This document shows, one piece after another, positions 1-9,266 of a stretch of DNA of 64,000 nt (positions are counted from its first letter, which is position 1; each line of letters begins with the position of its first letter). Origin of the DNA: Candidozyma auris (taxonomy: Eukaryota; Ascomycota; Pichiomycetes; Serinales; Metschnikowiaceae); contig NC_072818.1 of assembly GCF_003013715.1 (NCBI RefSeq), positions 310,001 through 374,000 on the forward strand, given 5' to 3'. The position numbers were made by a program, and so were the translations under genes. Under the pieces are notes generated by a model. The model had not been told where the DNA came from and made no database searches. It was given only the letters and a program-made list of their open reading frames with translations.

Positions 1-2007
1 AAGCATGTAAGCTCGAGCACGATAGATAGCAGTGTAACACGTCTTCTAGTGTCGACCAAGCATTTGTTGGAGAGCCTAACACAATGGACGAGGCAAGAGG
101 TGGACGATAAGTTTGTGTCCGACGCTTACGTGAAGTTGGGCAACGATTTCCGAGCAGCTGTCAGGGCCTTTTCAAATGCCAGAATTGACGTATCTGATAT
201 TGGAGATGTCCCCAAGGCACTAAGGATTGTTTTGGAATCTGCTCTTAGTGAGCCCCCCAGTCAAGAGAATTTAGATCGCTTTCTTCCGAACATCAGAAGC
301 ATCATAGTGAATCTTTTGCAGAATCTAAAGCAGAAACAACTCAAGGTCAAAGGGCAAGAAGACAGTCTTAGCTCCAAACCCCAAATGAAAAGCTCCTTCA
401 CAGGGAAGCACGAATTGACAAATCGACCTTCTGTACAAAGAGATAGCAAAAGTCTTGATGAGTTCAGCTCATATGCCAATAGTGTGGAAATGAGTGGGGC
501 ATGCTTGAGTCTGAAGGAGTATGAGGGCCTGAAGGAGGGAAGAAACAAGAAAGACGCTCTCAAACAGTTGCAAGAGACTAAGGCTATCCTGCGAAGAGCA
601 TCAAAGCGATTTAGTGCATATCAATTTGCAAAGCTTGCTAATGCATCCAAGCCTACACTACCGCCGGTGGCTGGGAATTTAGATGAGCCAGAGATCGTTA
701 GTACAAAAAGCGAGGCGTCGATTGAGAATCGGCGATCTGTAACAGCCTTTTTCACGATTGGTGACAAAACAAAAAAAGTCGACCTAGAAAAACCCATAAC
801 CATGGCCTCCATTAGGCTCTGCTTCGTTGAAAGGTTTGGTTATTCACCTGGAAGCACAATATTTCCAGATATCTACATTGAAGATAAAAAAAACAACGTA
901 TCTTTTGAACTTGAGGAGCATCAAATTGAAAACGAAATCGTTGATGGAGTTGTATTATTTTTAAAGGAGCAAAGCAAAGTTGCAATAACGGAGGATGTAC
1001 ACTCTAAGATTAAGGATATCGAAGCTAACCTCAAACAATTCACTGCTGAGATAAGGTATCTTCTAGATGGTTTCGCAGATAGCGTCAAGCTTGCAACACA
1101 GACTCTGAACACTCCGTTCATGGCAAATTCGAACTCTGTGGCTAAAGTGAACAAAGAACTTACTGATATTGCTCGGGAATTGCGAACTATTAAACAGATC
1201 CAAAGCTCTCATAAAAATGATGTACTGAAGTTTGTGAATGATTCAATTGCGCTTACTACGAAGCTTAGGGAAGTCTCGTGGGACGAGCCGGTTGCCTCAG
1301 GTCGCCAGTACATGGATAATTCCTATGCAAAACTATCGGGAAACTCTGATTACCTTCTCACAAAGGTCGATGACCTACTGGACTTGATGGAGGCCCTCAG
1401 AAAGGATGTTGCACAACGGGGTGTGAGAATCGGAGAGAAACAACTTAAAAATGCAGAGTCGGAGATAGAGTCAGCAAAATTTGCTTTGCATTCCCTCAGA
1501 GATTTTATTGGGCATGAAAAACCGATGTGGAAGAAACTCTGGGAACAAGAGCTAGATAAAGTTTGTGAAGAGCAGCAATTCATTACCTTGCAAGATGATC
1601 TCACAAGAGATTTAGCCGAGGATATCAAGAAATTGGAAGAGACATTTGACTTGATTAAAAAATGTTCTACTCAACAAGGGCGTATTACGGTGAATAGACG
1701 CTATGATTTTGCTAGTAGGATGAATTTACTCGAGTCCGGGGAAAGCTTACATGGTATCAAAGATGCCATCATGAGTGAAGTGGCCGCGTTGGTTCCAAAC
1801 CACACAGATCGCCTCGAGGCGATAGCAAAGGCTGAAAGAATACGACATAAGGAAAGGGAATTGATGGGGGGTGATCAATTCCAAGAAGAGCTTGGCGCTT
1901 TTGTTTCAGAGCATCGCTTAAAGAAATCTGGAGGGATAGAGGAATTAGAACGACTAAGAAGAGCTAAGGATGATGAGATTTTAAAAATGACTTTTGGTGG
2001 AGTTTGA
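1..2007 (+). CDS. BUD6: Bud6/Aip3, actin- and formin-binding polarity factor (5' end outside window)
   Basis: The frame is open from base 1, so the gene is cut by the window edge; the first in-window GTG at 49 is not a credible start. The visible 668 codons hold the C-terminal part of the AIP3/Bud6 family. Near the edge is the conserved VTRLLVSTKHLLESLTQW block, followed by a low-complexity linker, a globular segment around codons 235-320 and a long coiled coil to the end. The family binds G-actin and stimulates formins (Bni1) at sites of polarised growth and the bud neck. S. cerevisiae Bud6 is about 788 residues, so roughly the first 100 or more residues are missing. The stop at 2007 lies 15 bp from the stop of the converging EST2 gene, so the two mRNAs must overlap at their 3' ends. 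Confidence 0.9.
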   Translation, partial: KHVSSSTIDSSVTRLLVSTKHLLESLTQWTRQEVDDKFVSDAYVKLGNDFRAAVRAFSNARIDVSDIGDVPKALRIVLESALSEPPSQENLDRFLPNIRSIIVNLLQNLKQKQLKVKGQEDSLSSKPQMKSSFTGKHELTNRPSVQRDSKSLDEFSSYANSVEMSGACLSLKEYEGLKEGRNKKDALKQLQETKAILRRASKRFSAYQFAKLANASKPTLPPVAGNLDEPEIVSTKSEASIENRRSVTAFFTIGDKTKKVDLEKPITMASIRLCFVERFGYSPGSTIFPDIYIEDKKNNVSFELEEHQIENEIVDGVVLFLKEQSKVAITEDVHSKIKDIEANLKQFTAEIRYLLDGFADSVKLATQTLNTPFMANSNSVAKVNKELTDIARELRTIKQIQSSHKNDVLKFVNDSIALTTKLREVSWDEPVASGRQYMDNSYAKLSGNSDYLLTKVDDLLDLMEALRKDVAQRGVRIGEKQLKNAESEIESAKFALHSLRDFIGHEKPMWKKLWEQELDKVCEEQQFITLQDDLTRDLAEDIKKLEETFDLIKKCSTQQGRITVNRRYDFASRMNLLESGESLHGIKDAIMSEVAALVPNHTDRLEAIAKAERIRHKERELMGGDQFQEELGAFVSEHRLKKSGGIEELERLRRAKDDEILKMTFGGV

Positions 2008-2022
2008 AAGATATTCTATTAT

Positions 2023-4608
2023 TTAATCAAAGATCATCCTAATCTTTTTGGTGAATGACGTTGTCAACCTAAGGAGAGCTGCATCGTTTAAACAAAGATT
2101 CTGATATATCTCGTATATCATCAAAATGATGTTATTCAAAAAAAGCTCCAATTCTACAGGACGACATGGTGTCAGCATAATTACGGATTTTGCGTGAATC
2201 TCTAGACACCTTGAAATGGAATCCAAAATCTGCTTCATGTCTAACTCGAGAACATTGGGGGATACTCTTCCTGATGTGAACGGCTCATTCAGTGTTCTAG
2301 TGACAAAATGTCTGGTTAACTGGTTGAGTAATGCCCGCAACGACAGAAGTGCTTTCGTCGGAAGATTAATTGGAGTACTCATGTTTCTTGATGCTTCAAG
2401 GCTCGGAAGCGAAATATCAAGCCCAACAAATTTCACGTGCTGCGATCTATGGGAATCCATATAAAACCGGCATTTCTCCTGGTTTATGTGGGCACCAAAC
2501 TCTTGAAAGCTTTCAGAGGAAACAATTTCAAAAACTTTCTTGCAAATAAGAGGTTCCGCAGAGAGAAGTAGAAAATCATCAGCTAACCTTATCAAAAGAG
2601 TGTCTGGGGCGTCCCCCAAGAATGAGCATGTATCCTTGAGAAGCCGATCATAAAGGACGTCGCAAAATGTAGCCAGTAGGGGTGTGCCTTGAAAAACTCC
2701 TCTTTTCCTGTAATACGTGTTCTGCTCATTTCCGATCATGATTGATCCATTGAGTACCTGATCTAGAACAATATCAAATACACTAGAGATATGAAGCTTT
2801 CCAATATGAGTTTTTGAGCCCGAGAAACCTCTTATAAGCGTCATTTTTTTGTCGTCACTCGCTTTACGTAGCCTCTCGAGTTGAACTCTATCTGCGACTA
2901 GCTTAGCACACTTGGCATAATTCGGATTGTGAGGATTGTAGTGGAAAAATCGTTTAAAAAAAAGGATCTCTTCACTTTTTTCTGAAAATAATGCTTTGAT
3001 GCATTCTATCACTTTCGCTTGATTTAAATTGTCATAGCAGTGCTTCATATCAAATTTTAAAGCGTGAAGCTTGACATTTCCCAGTCCATATTTTCTCAAA
3101 AGTTCATTCCTAAAGTTGTTAATAGCTCTCATAACATCATTCACAGAGGAACACTTCAGGTGGCCCTTGAAAGAGTGGATCGCTTTTTTTGACTGCTGAT
3201 ACCTTATAAGATCTCGCACTCGGCCAAGAGTGAATTTTTCGAAATTGTAGGAGTGGCGTATTTCTCCCCTCAGAAGACGCCCAAAACTAGGCAGGTGCTG
3301 ATATCGAAGAGGAATGCAGAGAGGACGAAAATCACCTTTTTTTGGAACGAGCCTAAGCACGCCCCCTTTATATCGTGGCTGGCATTGTTGAACGGGACTT
3401 TTTTTGGTGAGATACTCGTTGGTATAACCTTTTAACCAAGTTGAGGAAGCCTTGGACCACTCCTCGTGAGAGATGAACGCAACACTTGACCCTTTAGGTG
3501 GAATGCAGCCTGATGTTTCAGTGACATACCAAAATGCTTTTACCACTTTAGAGACTACTGTGCAACATATCCATCTAATGAAGTTGGTAAAAAGTATTCG
3601 TTTTCGTAGATCTTCATGCTTAGCTGATGTTACACTATTTTTTCCAAGCCACGATACAGACAGCAAGTTGAGCTTCTGTAAAAGAGCGGTAATTGAAAGG
3701 TTGGTTTTTTTAGGACTCTTGAGGTAACTTATCAAGAATCTTTCGAAGAGTTTCTTATTGCTTGAACATCCCAAATATGACGCTGAAAAGAGCTTCTTCA
3801 ACACGATTAGCACAAAACTTATAACATGGGTCACAGTTTCGTTCCGTTGGTGTCTTTCCTCAGAGATGACTGACTGATGAAGTGAGTAGTAGTTCAAGCG
3901 GAGGTCTCTATTTTGGGCACGCTTCAATAGACCCCTTAATCTTCTCAAACGTTTTGGTATTGATTTCACGTGAGATCGATCAGAGAACTCGATTCGCTTG
4001 AGGACTATATCGAGACTTTCCGGCAATACTCGCAAATTGCCCCGACTATGCGCCGTAGAATACATCATGCCAGCCTTAGACAAATGCCTCTCTGACTTAT
4101 GAGCAATATCGGGTCTGCTTCTCGAGAAGCTCCAATAAATCAGTTCCGACTGCGTTGTGAAGGATTTCGCTTCAGAAACGATCTTCAAAAACCTTTCTCT
4201 TCCAACCATGGAGCAGAATCTTTGCCAAAAGGGGTTTCTGATACAATCAACCAGAAATTCAATTGTAGGTTGCGAACTCTCAGGAATTATTTTATGAAAA
4301 TATCGATCATCCTCGAGACCATCCGAGATATACTCACCGATGACTTGTTCAACGAAAGTCTCCGTGTCTGCTTCAATTGATATTTTGTAGTCTAATCCAG
4401 GCACCGCCCTTCGATCCGTCAATTGAGCTACAAATGTGTACCTCAAGAAGTGCTCAAAGTCCAGCGACAGCAGATCAACTTCTTGCATAAAGTCAGTCTC
4501 AATTGTGTCATTTCGTATTATGGACAACAAACTCTGTCCGAGGTGCATGGGCGTTGTCGTTCGTTTGAGAGTAATGATAAAATGCGCGAAGTCTGTAAAG
4601 TTACGCAT
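2023..4608 (-). CDS. EST2: Telomerase reverse transcriptase catalytic subunit (TERT/Est2)
   Basis: 861 codons, near the length of other yeast Est2 proteins. It copies the telomerase RNA template onto chromosome ends. Reverse transcriptase motifs occur in the TERT order: motif 1/2 around RLVPKKGDFRPLCIP, motif A KFDMKHCYDNL with Asp520, motif B' GVFQGTPLLATFCDVLYDRLL, and motif C LADDFLLL with Asp677 and Asp678. These three aspartates form the expected catalytic triad. A long N-terminal region precedes the RT domain and a helical thumb follows it, as in TERT; there is no maturase, RNase H or endonuclease domain, which argues against a group II intron or LINE polymerase. A second ATG at codon 21 could be the real start. 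The start codon is only 20 bp from that of divergent TAD3. Confidence 0.93.
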   Translation of the reverse strand: MRNFTDFAHFIITLKRTTTPMHLGQSLLSIIRNDTIETDFMQEVDLLSLDFEHFLRYTFVAQLTDRRAVPGLDYKISIEADTETFVEQVIGEYISDGLEDDRYFHKIIPESSQPTIEFLVDCIRNPFWQRFCSMVGRERFLKIVSEAKSFTTQSELIYWSFSRSRPDIAHKSERHLSKAGMMYSTAHSRGNLRVLPESLDIVLKRIEFSDRSHVKSIPKRLRRLRGLLKRAQNRDLRLNYYSLHQSVISEERHQRNETVTHVISFVLIVLKKLFSASYLGCSSNKKLFERFLISYLKSPKKTNLSITALLQKLNLLSVSWLGKNSVTSAKHEDLRKRILFTNFIRWICCTVVSKVVKAFWYVTETSGCIPPKGSSVAFISHEEWSKASSTWLKGYTNEYLTKKSPVQQCQPRYKGGVLRLVPKKGDFRPLCIPLRYQHLPSFGRLLRGEIRHSYNFEKFTLGRVRDLIRYQQSKKAIHSFKGHLKCSSVNDVMRAINNFRNELLRKYGLGNVKLHALKFDMKHCYDNLNQAKVIECIKALFSEKSEEILFFKRFFHYNPHNPNYAKCAKLVADRVQLERLRKASDDKKMTLIRGFSGSKTHIGKLHISSVFDIVLDQVLNGSIMIGNEQNTYYRKRGVFQGTPLLATFCDVLYDRLLKDTCSFLGDAPDTLLIRLADDFLLLSAEPLICKKVFEIVSSESFQEFGAHINQEKCRFYMDSHRSQHVKFVGLDISLPSLEASRNMSTPINLPTKALLSLRALLNQLTRHFVTRTLNEPFTSGRVSPNVLELDMKQILDSISRCLEIHAKSVIMLTPCRPVELELFLNNIILMIYEIYQNLCLNDAALLRLTTSFTKKIRMIFD

Positions 4609-4628
4609 ATTTTAAAAACTTCACAGTA

Positions 4629-5603
4629 ATGATGAAGCGAGTTGACTCAAGTGAAATAGATTTGAGGGATTTCACTATAGGAGGGTTAGTGAAGCGAATA
4701 TTTAAGCAGGACTCCACTTACAGAAACTCATCGCCCTATTTAGTTGATGTCTGGATCGGGGACGTTCAACCTCATCAAATCAAGGGAATGCTATGCTTTT
4801 TAGAAAGTCATATAAGAGGTCGTGATAAATATGATTTCACAAATTTAAAAAGAATACGACAAGTAAAAACACCAAGGGGAAAATCCTTACTGATTTTGAT
4901 TTGTTCCCGATTTATGTTCGAAAAGGAATCTGATTTAATCAGTTACATGCAAAAGAGCTATACTAAAGATCTAGATTTTGGCTGTATGAACATACGTCTC
5001 ACAAGGGTTCCTATCAATCTACCAACGACTAAGGACGAGTCTCATCAATGGAGTGACGAGTTTTGGCCAATCTCTTGGAAGGGTAATCCTCTTCATTGGG
5101 AGCTACTCCATGCAAACCTCGATTTAGAATGCGAGAAACGAATTATAGATCAGTTAGTCTCTTTCGCACTGAATAGCAAGCCTATAACATGTGGTACTAT
5201 AATAGCTCAAAGCTACTCTGATGGCAAGGTAAAGCTCTTGACAAGTACAAAAGATCACAGAGATGAACATCCTCTTCATCATAGCGTCATGAAAGCCATC
5301 GAACTGATTGCGCTGATCGAGAGGCACAATAGATTGAGCTTCAGTGACAAAGACTCGGAGCTATCGTATCTTTGCCAAGACCTCGTGGTTTATACTACTC
5401 ACGAGCCATGCACAATGTGCTGCATGGGTCTTGTACATTCGAGGATTGGTCGCCTTGTGTACATTTGGCCCCATGAAAAAGGTGCAGTGGAATCATCATA
5501 CTTCATAGGCGATCGGAAGGATCTCAACTGGAAATTCGAGATATGGAGATGGACTGGTGGAGTCGAGACAGTCTTAAATTTATCTGCTGATGTTTACCCA
5601 TGA
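4629..5603 (+). CDS. TAD3: tRNA adenosine-34 deaminase, non-catalytic subunit Tad3
   Basis: 324 codons, matching the usual size (about 322). Tad2-Tad3 converts adenosine 34 of tRNA anticodons to inosine. The C-terminal cytidine/deoxycytidylate deaminase fold shows the zinc ligands as HHSV (His218) and PCTMC (Cys261, Cys264). The catalytic glutamate that follows His-Ala in active deaminases is replaced by Val220, the hallmark of the Tad3/ADAT3 subunit, so the partner Tad2 supplies catalysis. Two ATGs lie in tandem at 4629 and 4632. It is divergent from EST2 with a 20 bp gap, and its stop is 2 bp from the stop of the next, converging gene. Confidence 0.93.
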   Translation: MMKRVDSSEIDLRDFTIGGLVKRIFKQDSTYRNSSPYLVDVWIGDVQPHQIKGMLCFLESHIRGRDKYDFTNLKRIRQVKTPRGKSLLILICSRFMFEKESDLISYMQKSYTKDLDFGCMNIRLTRVPINLPTTKDESHQWSDEFWPISWKGNPLHWELLHANLDLECEKRIIDQLVSFALNSKPITCGTIIAQSYSDGKVKLLTSTKDHRDEHPLHHSVMKAIELIALIERHNRLSFSDKDSELSYLCQDLVVYTTHEPCTMCCMGLVHSRIGRLVYIWPHEKGAVESSYFIGDRKDLNWKFEIWRWTGGVETVLNLSADVYP

Positions 5604-5605
5604 CT

Positions 5606-5974
5606 TTATATGGCTTCTTTAGTAATTGAGTCAAGTTGCTTAATGAGAATTCGCAGAGTCTTCTCTTCGACAGATAGCTCTTCCAACGTCTTCTTGTGCA
5701 CGGTTTGAAGTAATATACATAATGTACGCAATGTTATTCCATCATGTTCTTTAAAAGGGAGATTGTCCATGGTTTTTACCACATACGTGAAATAATGAGC
5801 TGGACTTTCGAGCTTGCTAGCTTTGTTTTGTTGACTTTCAAGTGCGTCGTACAATTCTTCCAAGGCAACGTCGTCCAAGCTTCGACTCACGAATGTTCCG
5901 AATAATTCTTTGGAACACGAATTCGACATTTGCGCTGGCCTTAACGCATTTTCGAGTATCCAGGCACTCTTCAT
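5606..5974 (-). CDS. Small conserved-looking protein of unknown function (122 aa)
   Basis: I do not recognise this 122-residue protein. It is predicted mostly helical, with an acidic middle (SLDDVALEELYDALESQQ) and a Leu/Ile-rich C-terminal helix, and has no signal peptide or membrane segment. Support for a real gene is positional: it exactly fills the space between TAD3 (2 bp from its stop) and SFH1 (79 bp between the divergent starts), and it has an ATG start. It may be a small subunit of a larger complex, but nothing in the sequence says which. Confidence 0.6.
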   Translation of the reverse strand: MKSAWILENALRPAQMSNSCSKELFGTFVSRSLDDVALEELYDALESQQNKASKLESPAHYFTYVVKTMDNLPFKEHDGITLRTLCILLQTVHKKTLEELSVEEKTLRILIKQLDSITKEAI

Positions 5975-6053
5975 ACTTGATCACGGTATATTTGAGCAGC
6001 TCTGGTCACAAAATCGAGGGTCGTGCATATCACCAACGTCTCAGCGTTGACAA

Positions 6054-7145
6054 ATGGTCGAACCAAATCAAACCACAATGTCCTTGACATACCAAGGGAA
6101 TCCCTATGATCCGCAGGCTCTCAGCTCCGGTCTTTTCTCTCGTGTGACGAAAGATCCTGATAGTGCTATCATAGTCAACAGTATTCCACAAGAACGCTCT
6201 GCTAAACGAAATGCCCAACAAATTAATTATGCCGAATTTGACAACATCAATGATGATTTTGAATACGACGAGGAAAGAAATGGCTCCAACAACACAATCC
6301 CGAGCGCTAGCACTCATGTGGTATCATCTGTTCCCAAGCATTTGTTGAAAGCTGCCAAACTTACCAAGCCTATCAGCGCATGCGATAAGGAGCAGGCCAT
6401 TGCAAAAACGGGGGAGCAACTTCTCGTGCCCATCAAGCTAAACATTGAGTATAATTCGGGAACGTCCAAATTAGTGGACTTTTTTATGTGGAGTGTTGAC
6501 GAGAGCCTCGTTTCCCCGGAACAATTTGCTTCTATACTCACATCGGATCTAGAATTACCAACGCATGTTAATCAGGATATCGTGGATGCAATTACCAAGC
6601 AAATTGAGGAGTATCAAAGCATATTGACATGCCCTTTGCCGGCTGGTCAGGATTATTTTGTCATAATTGAGCTCTCAGTTAACCTTGACAAAAAGTTGTA
6701 TGAAGACAAGTTTGAATGGGACTTACAACAAACAGAACTTTCACCCGAGGATTTTGCGGAAACTGTTGTTGGAGACCTAGGACTTTCACTCGAATTTAAA
6801 CCTGCGATAGCTCATTCGCTTCACGAGACGATATTAAGAATCAAGCGGGAAATCCTTGAGGGGACATACAACAACGAGCTTATCAAATATCAACAGCTTT
6901 CGGGTCTAATTTTTGAAAGTAGCATCAGAATAAGAACTGACAGCAGCTTACACAATGGCAACGCTGTTTGGGAACCTTTCATTGAGATTTTGAGCCCGTG
7001 GGAAATCGAAAAGCGTGAAATTGAAAGGGAACGTAATACACGGCGTCTCAAACGTGAAAATATGAGACGGGAGGTCGATGACCTAAGCGGCACGAAACGT
7101 CGGGCAATCACAAGAAGAAGAGATGAAAATGACTGGAGATTTTGA
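6054..7145 (+). CDS. SFH1: Sfh1, SNF5-family subunit of the RSC chromatin remodeller
   Basis: 363 codons. Two tandem SNF5 repeats are visible: residues about 120-185 (LVPIKLNIEY...FFMWSVDE...SPEQFA) and about 195-270 (YFVIIELSVNL...FEWDLQQTELSPEDFAE). The N-terminal KRNAQQINYAEFDN is the basic motif shared by fungal Sfh1. The short size, the lack of a long Gln-rich N terminus and this motif favour Sfh1 (RSC) over Snf5 (SWI/SNF). The C-terminal tail is rich in Arg/Glu. The protein acts in the nucleus as a scaffold of RSC. An in-frame ATG at 6078 is an alternative start. Confidence 0.9.
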   Translation: MVEPNQTTMSLTYQGNPYDPQALSSGLFSRVTKDPDSAIIVNSIPQERSAKRNAQQINYAEFDNINDDFEYDEERNGSNNTIPSASTHVVSSVPKHLLKAAKLTKPISACDKEQAIAKTGEQLLVPIKLNIEYNSGTSKLVDFFMWSVDESLVSPEQFASILTSDLELPTHVNQDIVDAITKQIEEYQSILTCPLPAGQDYFVIIELSVNLDKKLYEDKFEWDLQQTELSPEDFAETVVGDLGLSLEFKPAIAHSLHETILRIKREILEGTYNNELIKYQQLSGLIFESSIRIRTDSSLHNGNAVWEPFIEILSPWEIEKREIERERNTRRLKRENMRREVDDLSGTKRRAITRRRDENDWRF

Positions 7146-9266
7146 ACAATTAGAGGATCTAAAATGTGCGTGTATAGGTGGCAATGATGCACGTCCGTAT
7201 TGCAAGGGAGCTAAGTATATTTGCCTAATGCTTATTGAGTTGTAGTAATTATCATTAATCATTTTTACAATTTACATTTCTATTTTGATGTTTTATTCTT
7301 TCACTTTCTTTTTTTTTTTATTTTTATTTTTTTTTATTTTTTATTTTTTTTTGGAGATTTTAATAGCCTGAATTGTCACAGCAGAGTGTTATTAAGTTTC
7401 ACGGATTTTTCCGAATGCGCAAAATGGCAATGTAACCCATGTGGAGCACAACTCAAATCGAATTCCCCCACTTTCTCAGCGTAAAGCCCTAGAATAAAGC
7501 GATGATGAACTTGCACCGATCTCGTTGAATTTAGCACACGCCAAAATAGGATTGATGCATGGCCGAAAAATTATGAAATCAAAAGATAAGCCTGAAAATC
7601 AATACGCAGAACTTAAATTGTTTTTTTGAGAGGGAGGGTATTTCAATAATTCTACGTAGGAACAGATCTGTATACTTAGATTAATATAATAGAAAGCTAA
7701 CACAAACCTTCCGTCAGTCATTACATATTTTGTTTGGGAGATCATCAAAAATTCAATAGCACACTACCAAATTGATCATACAGTATAAGAGTAACAAAGA
7801 AATTCCTGACACTCATATGGGAATTCATGGTCTCACCTAGCTTCGTTACAATAAACTCACCTAAAACACTCTTAAAATTAAATTCATACCGGGTTGGCAC
7901 CATTCCGCATTCCATCTCAGCGGTGCTTGTTCGATAGCCCTAATGCACAAAGGAGTCGAGACATCTTACAACAAGTTCTCTCAGTCTGTGAACATTCAGC
8001 ACTTCTGCCTACGTCAGGAAGTTGTTGCGACACATTAGATATGGTAGATTCATAGAAAAGATACATATATCTTTAAGATCTTCATTAGAGAACATGAAAT
8101 TTGATCATCAGCACCCAAGATGAACTCTTCTTGTAGCTCCCGGGCTTAAGAAATTTGGTTCCAGTTTGGCGGCCCCTTTGATACCGAATCTCTTCTTCTA
8201 GTCGTGTTCTCGCGTAGTTTAGTTTGAGCTCGCATCAATGCGGAGTTTTCAGTAAATCCACAGTATACATGGCTTTGTATTGGGACCATACTTACCAGAA
8301 GCTGACTACTAGATAGCCGATGAAGTTGTTTTTTATGTAATATTAATCAGATTAAGATTCATATTTGCTTGATTGTCCAAGCCTCGTAGGGAAATTAACT
8401 CATGAATACTTGAAGTAATTTTTAATGAGGATATCAAGAAATATACTTTGATTTATTAAAGTTTGGCGATATATTGCTAGACAGTCATGGGTAGTTAATG
8501 GGAATTTCTTCTGCATAAATGTGGATGTATTACTAGAGAAAAAGCTGTACATTCTTTTCTTACGCTAGCATTATACGGGTCATTATTGACTTCTATGTTC
8601 TCTTGATAATTGTTATCTTATCGTTTTTATGAGTATAAGATAAAGTTTTAACGAAGCGAAAATCACTTCCGGTGCTCACTCGTAGTTATCTCGAGTCATC
8701 ATACAAAGAGTGGTAATGATGAAGTGTCACAAGCTGCAGAGTAAAGTTATGTTATTGTATTAAATGTATTCACCATTATCTTTATTGCATGTAATATGAA
8801 AGAGGTAAGTCGTGAAATTTGCTAGATGTGTTTTAATGGATGTCATGATTTGGTTTGATCTTTTTTTCGTTCTTGATTCATAAGCATTCCTAGATTACCT
8901 CCACTGGAGCTATCTTCTGTGGGGCTTGCAGCCTAATGACACCGCGGATCAATGATCAAAGTACTCACTCGACACTTTGTATGAATGCTACTATTTTATG
9001 TCATTACGAAGTGCATAGAAGTTTATGATGATACCTATCTGGTATGGATTATGGCACTTGTCTGCTGAAAATATCATAACAATTTTTATTCCCTTTTGTC
9101 GGGCATTGAGATTGATGATCGTAATGTTCCGCGGTAATTGTATTGGCAATGGCTACTCGAGAAGTTTTTGTACGGCAAAATGGCAAGAATTAAGTAATTG
9201 ATTTTCATGAAATCTAGAGAAAAAGGAACCCATGAATTTTCACCCTTATTATAGGTTATACGTTTA
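7146..9266. other. 2.1 kb gene-free gap between converging genes
   Basis: SFH1 ends at 7145 and FIG4 ends at 9267, both running into this stretch, so no protein-gene promoter is needed here. No ORF of credible length or codon pattern is present. The left end holds a T-rich tract, and the rest is moderately AT-rich unique sequence without tRNA boxes that I can see. Possible contents are a noncoding RNA gene, a decayed gene or a small regional centromere; see findings. Confidence 0.6.
7305..7352. repeat. T-rich low-complexity tract
   Basis: Runs of T interrupted by single A residues, about 150 bp after the SFH1 stop. On the plus strand such a tract could serve as an SFH1 3'-processing or nucleosome-depleted element; nothing more can be said. 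Confidence 0.85.

Noticed and set aside
7501..7595. C/D snoRNA (ATGATGA and CTGA)
   Set aside because: No terminal stem and no guide match that I can verify; both boxes are common by chance.
8286..8296. CATACTTACCA resembles the 5' end of U1 snRNA
   Set aside because: The bases that follow do not match the conserved U1 stem-loop I; a 9-base match is expected by chance.
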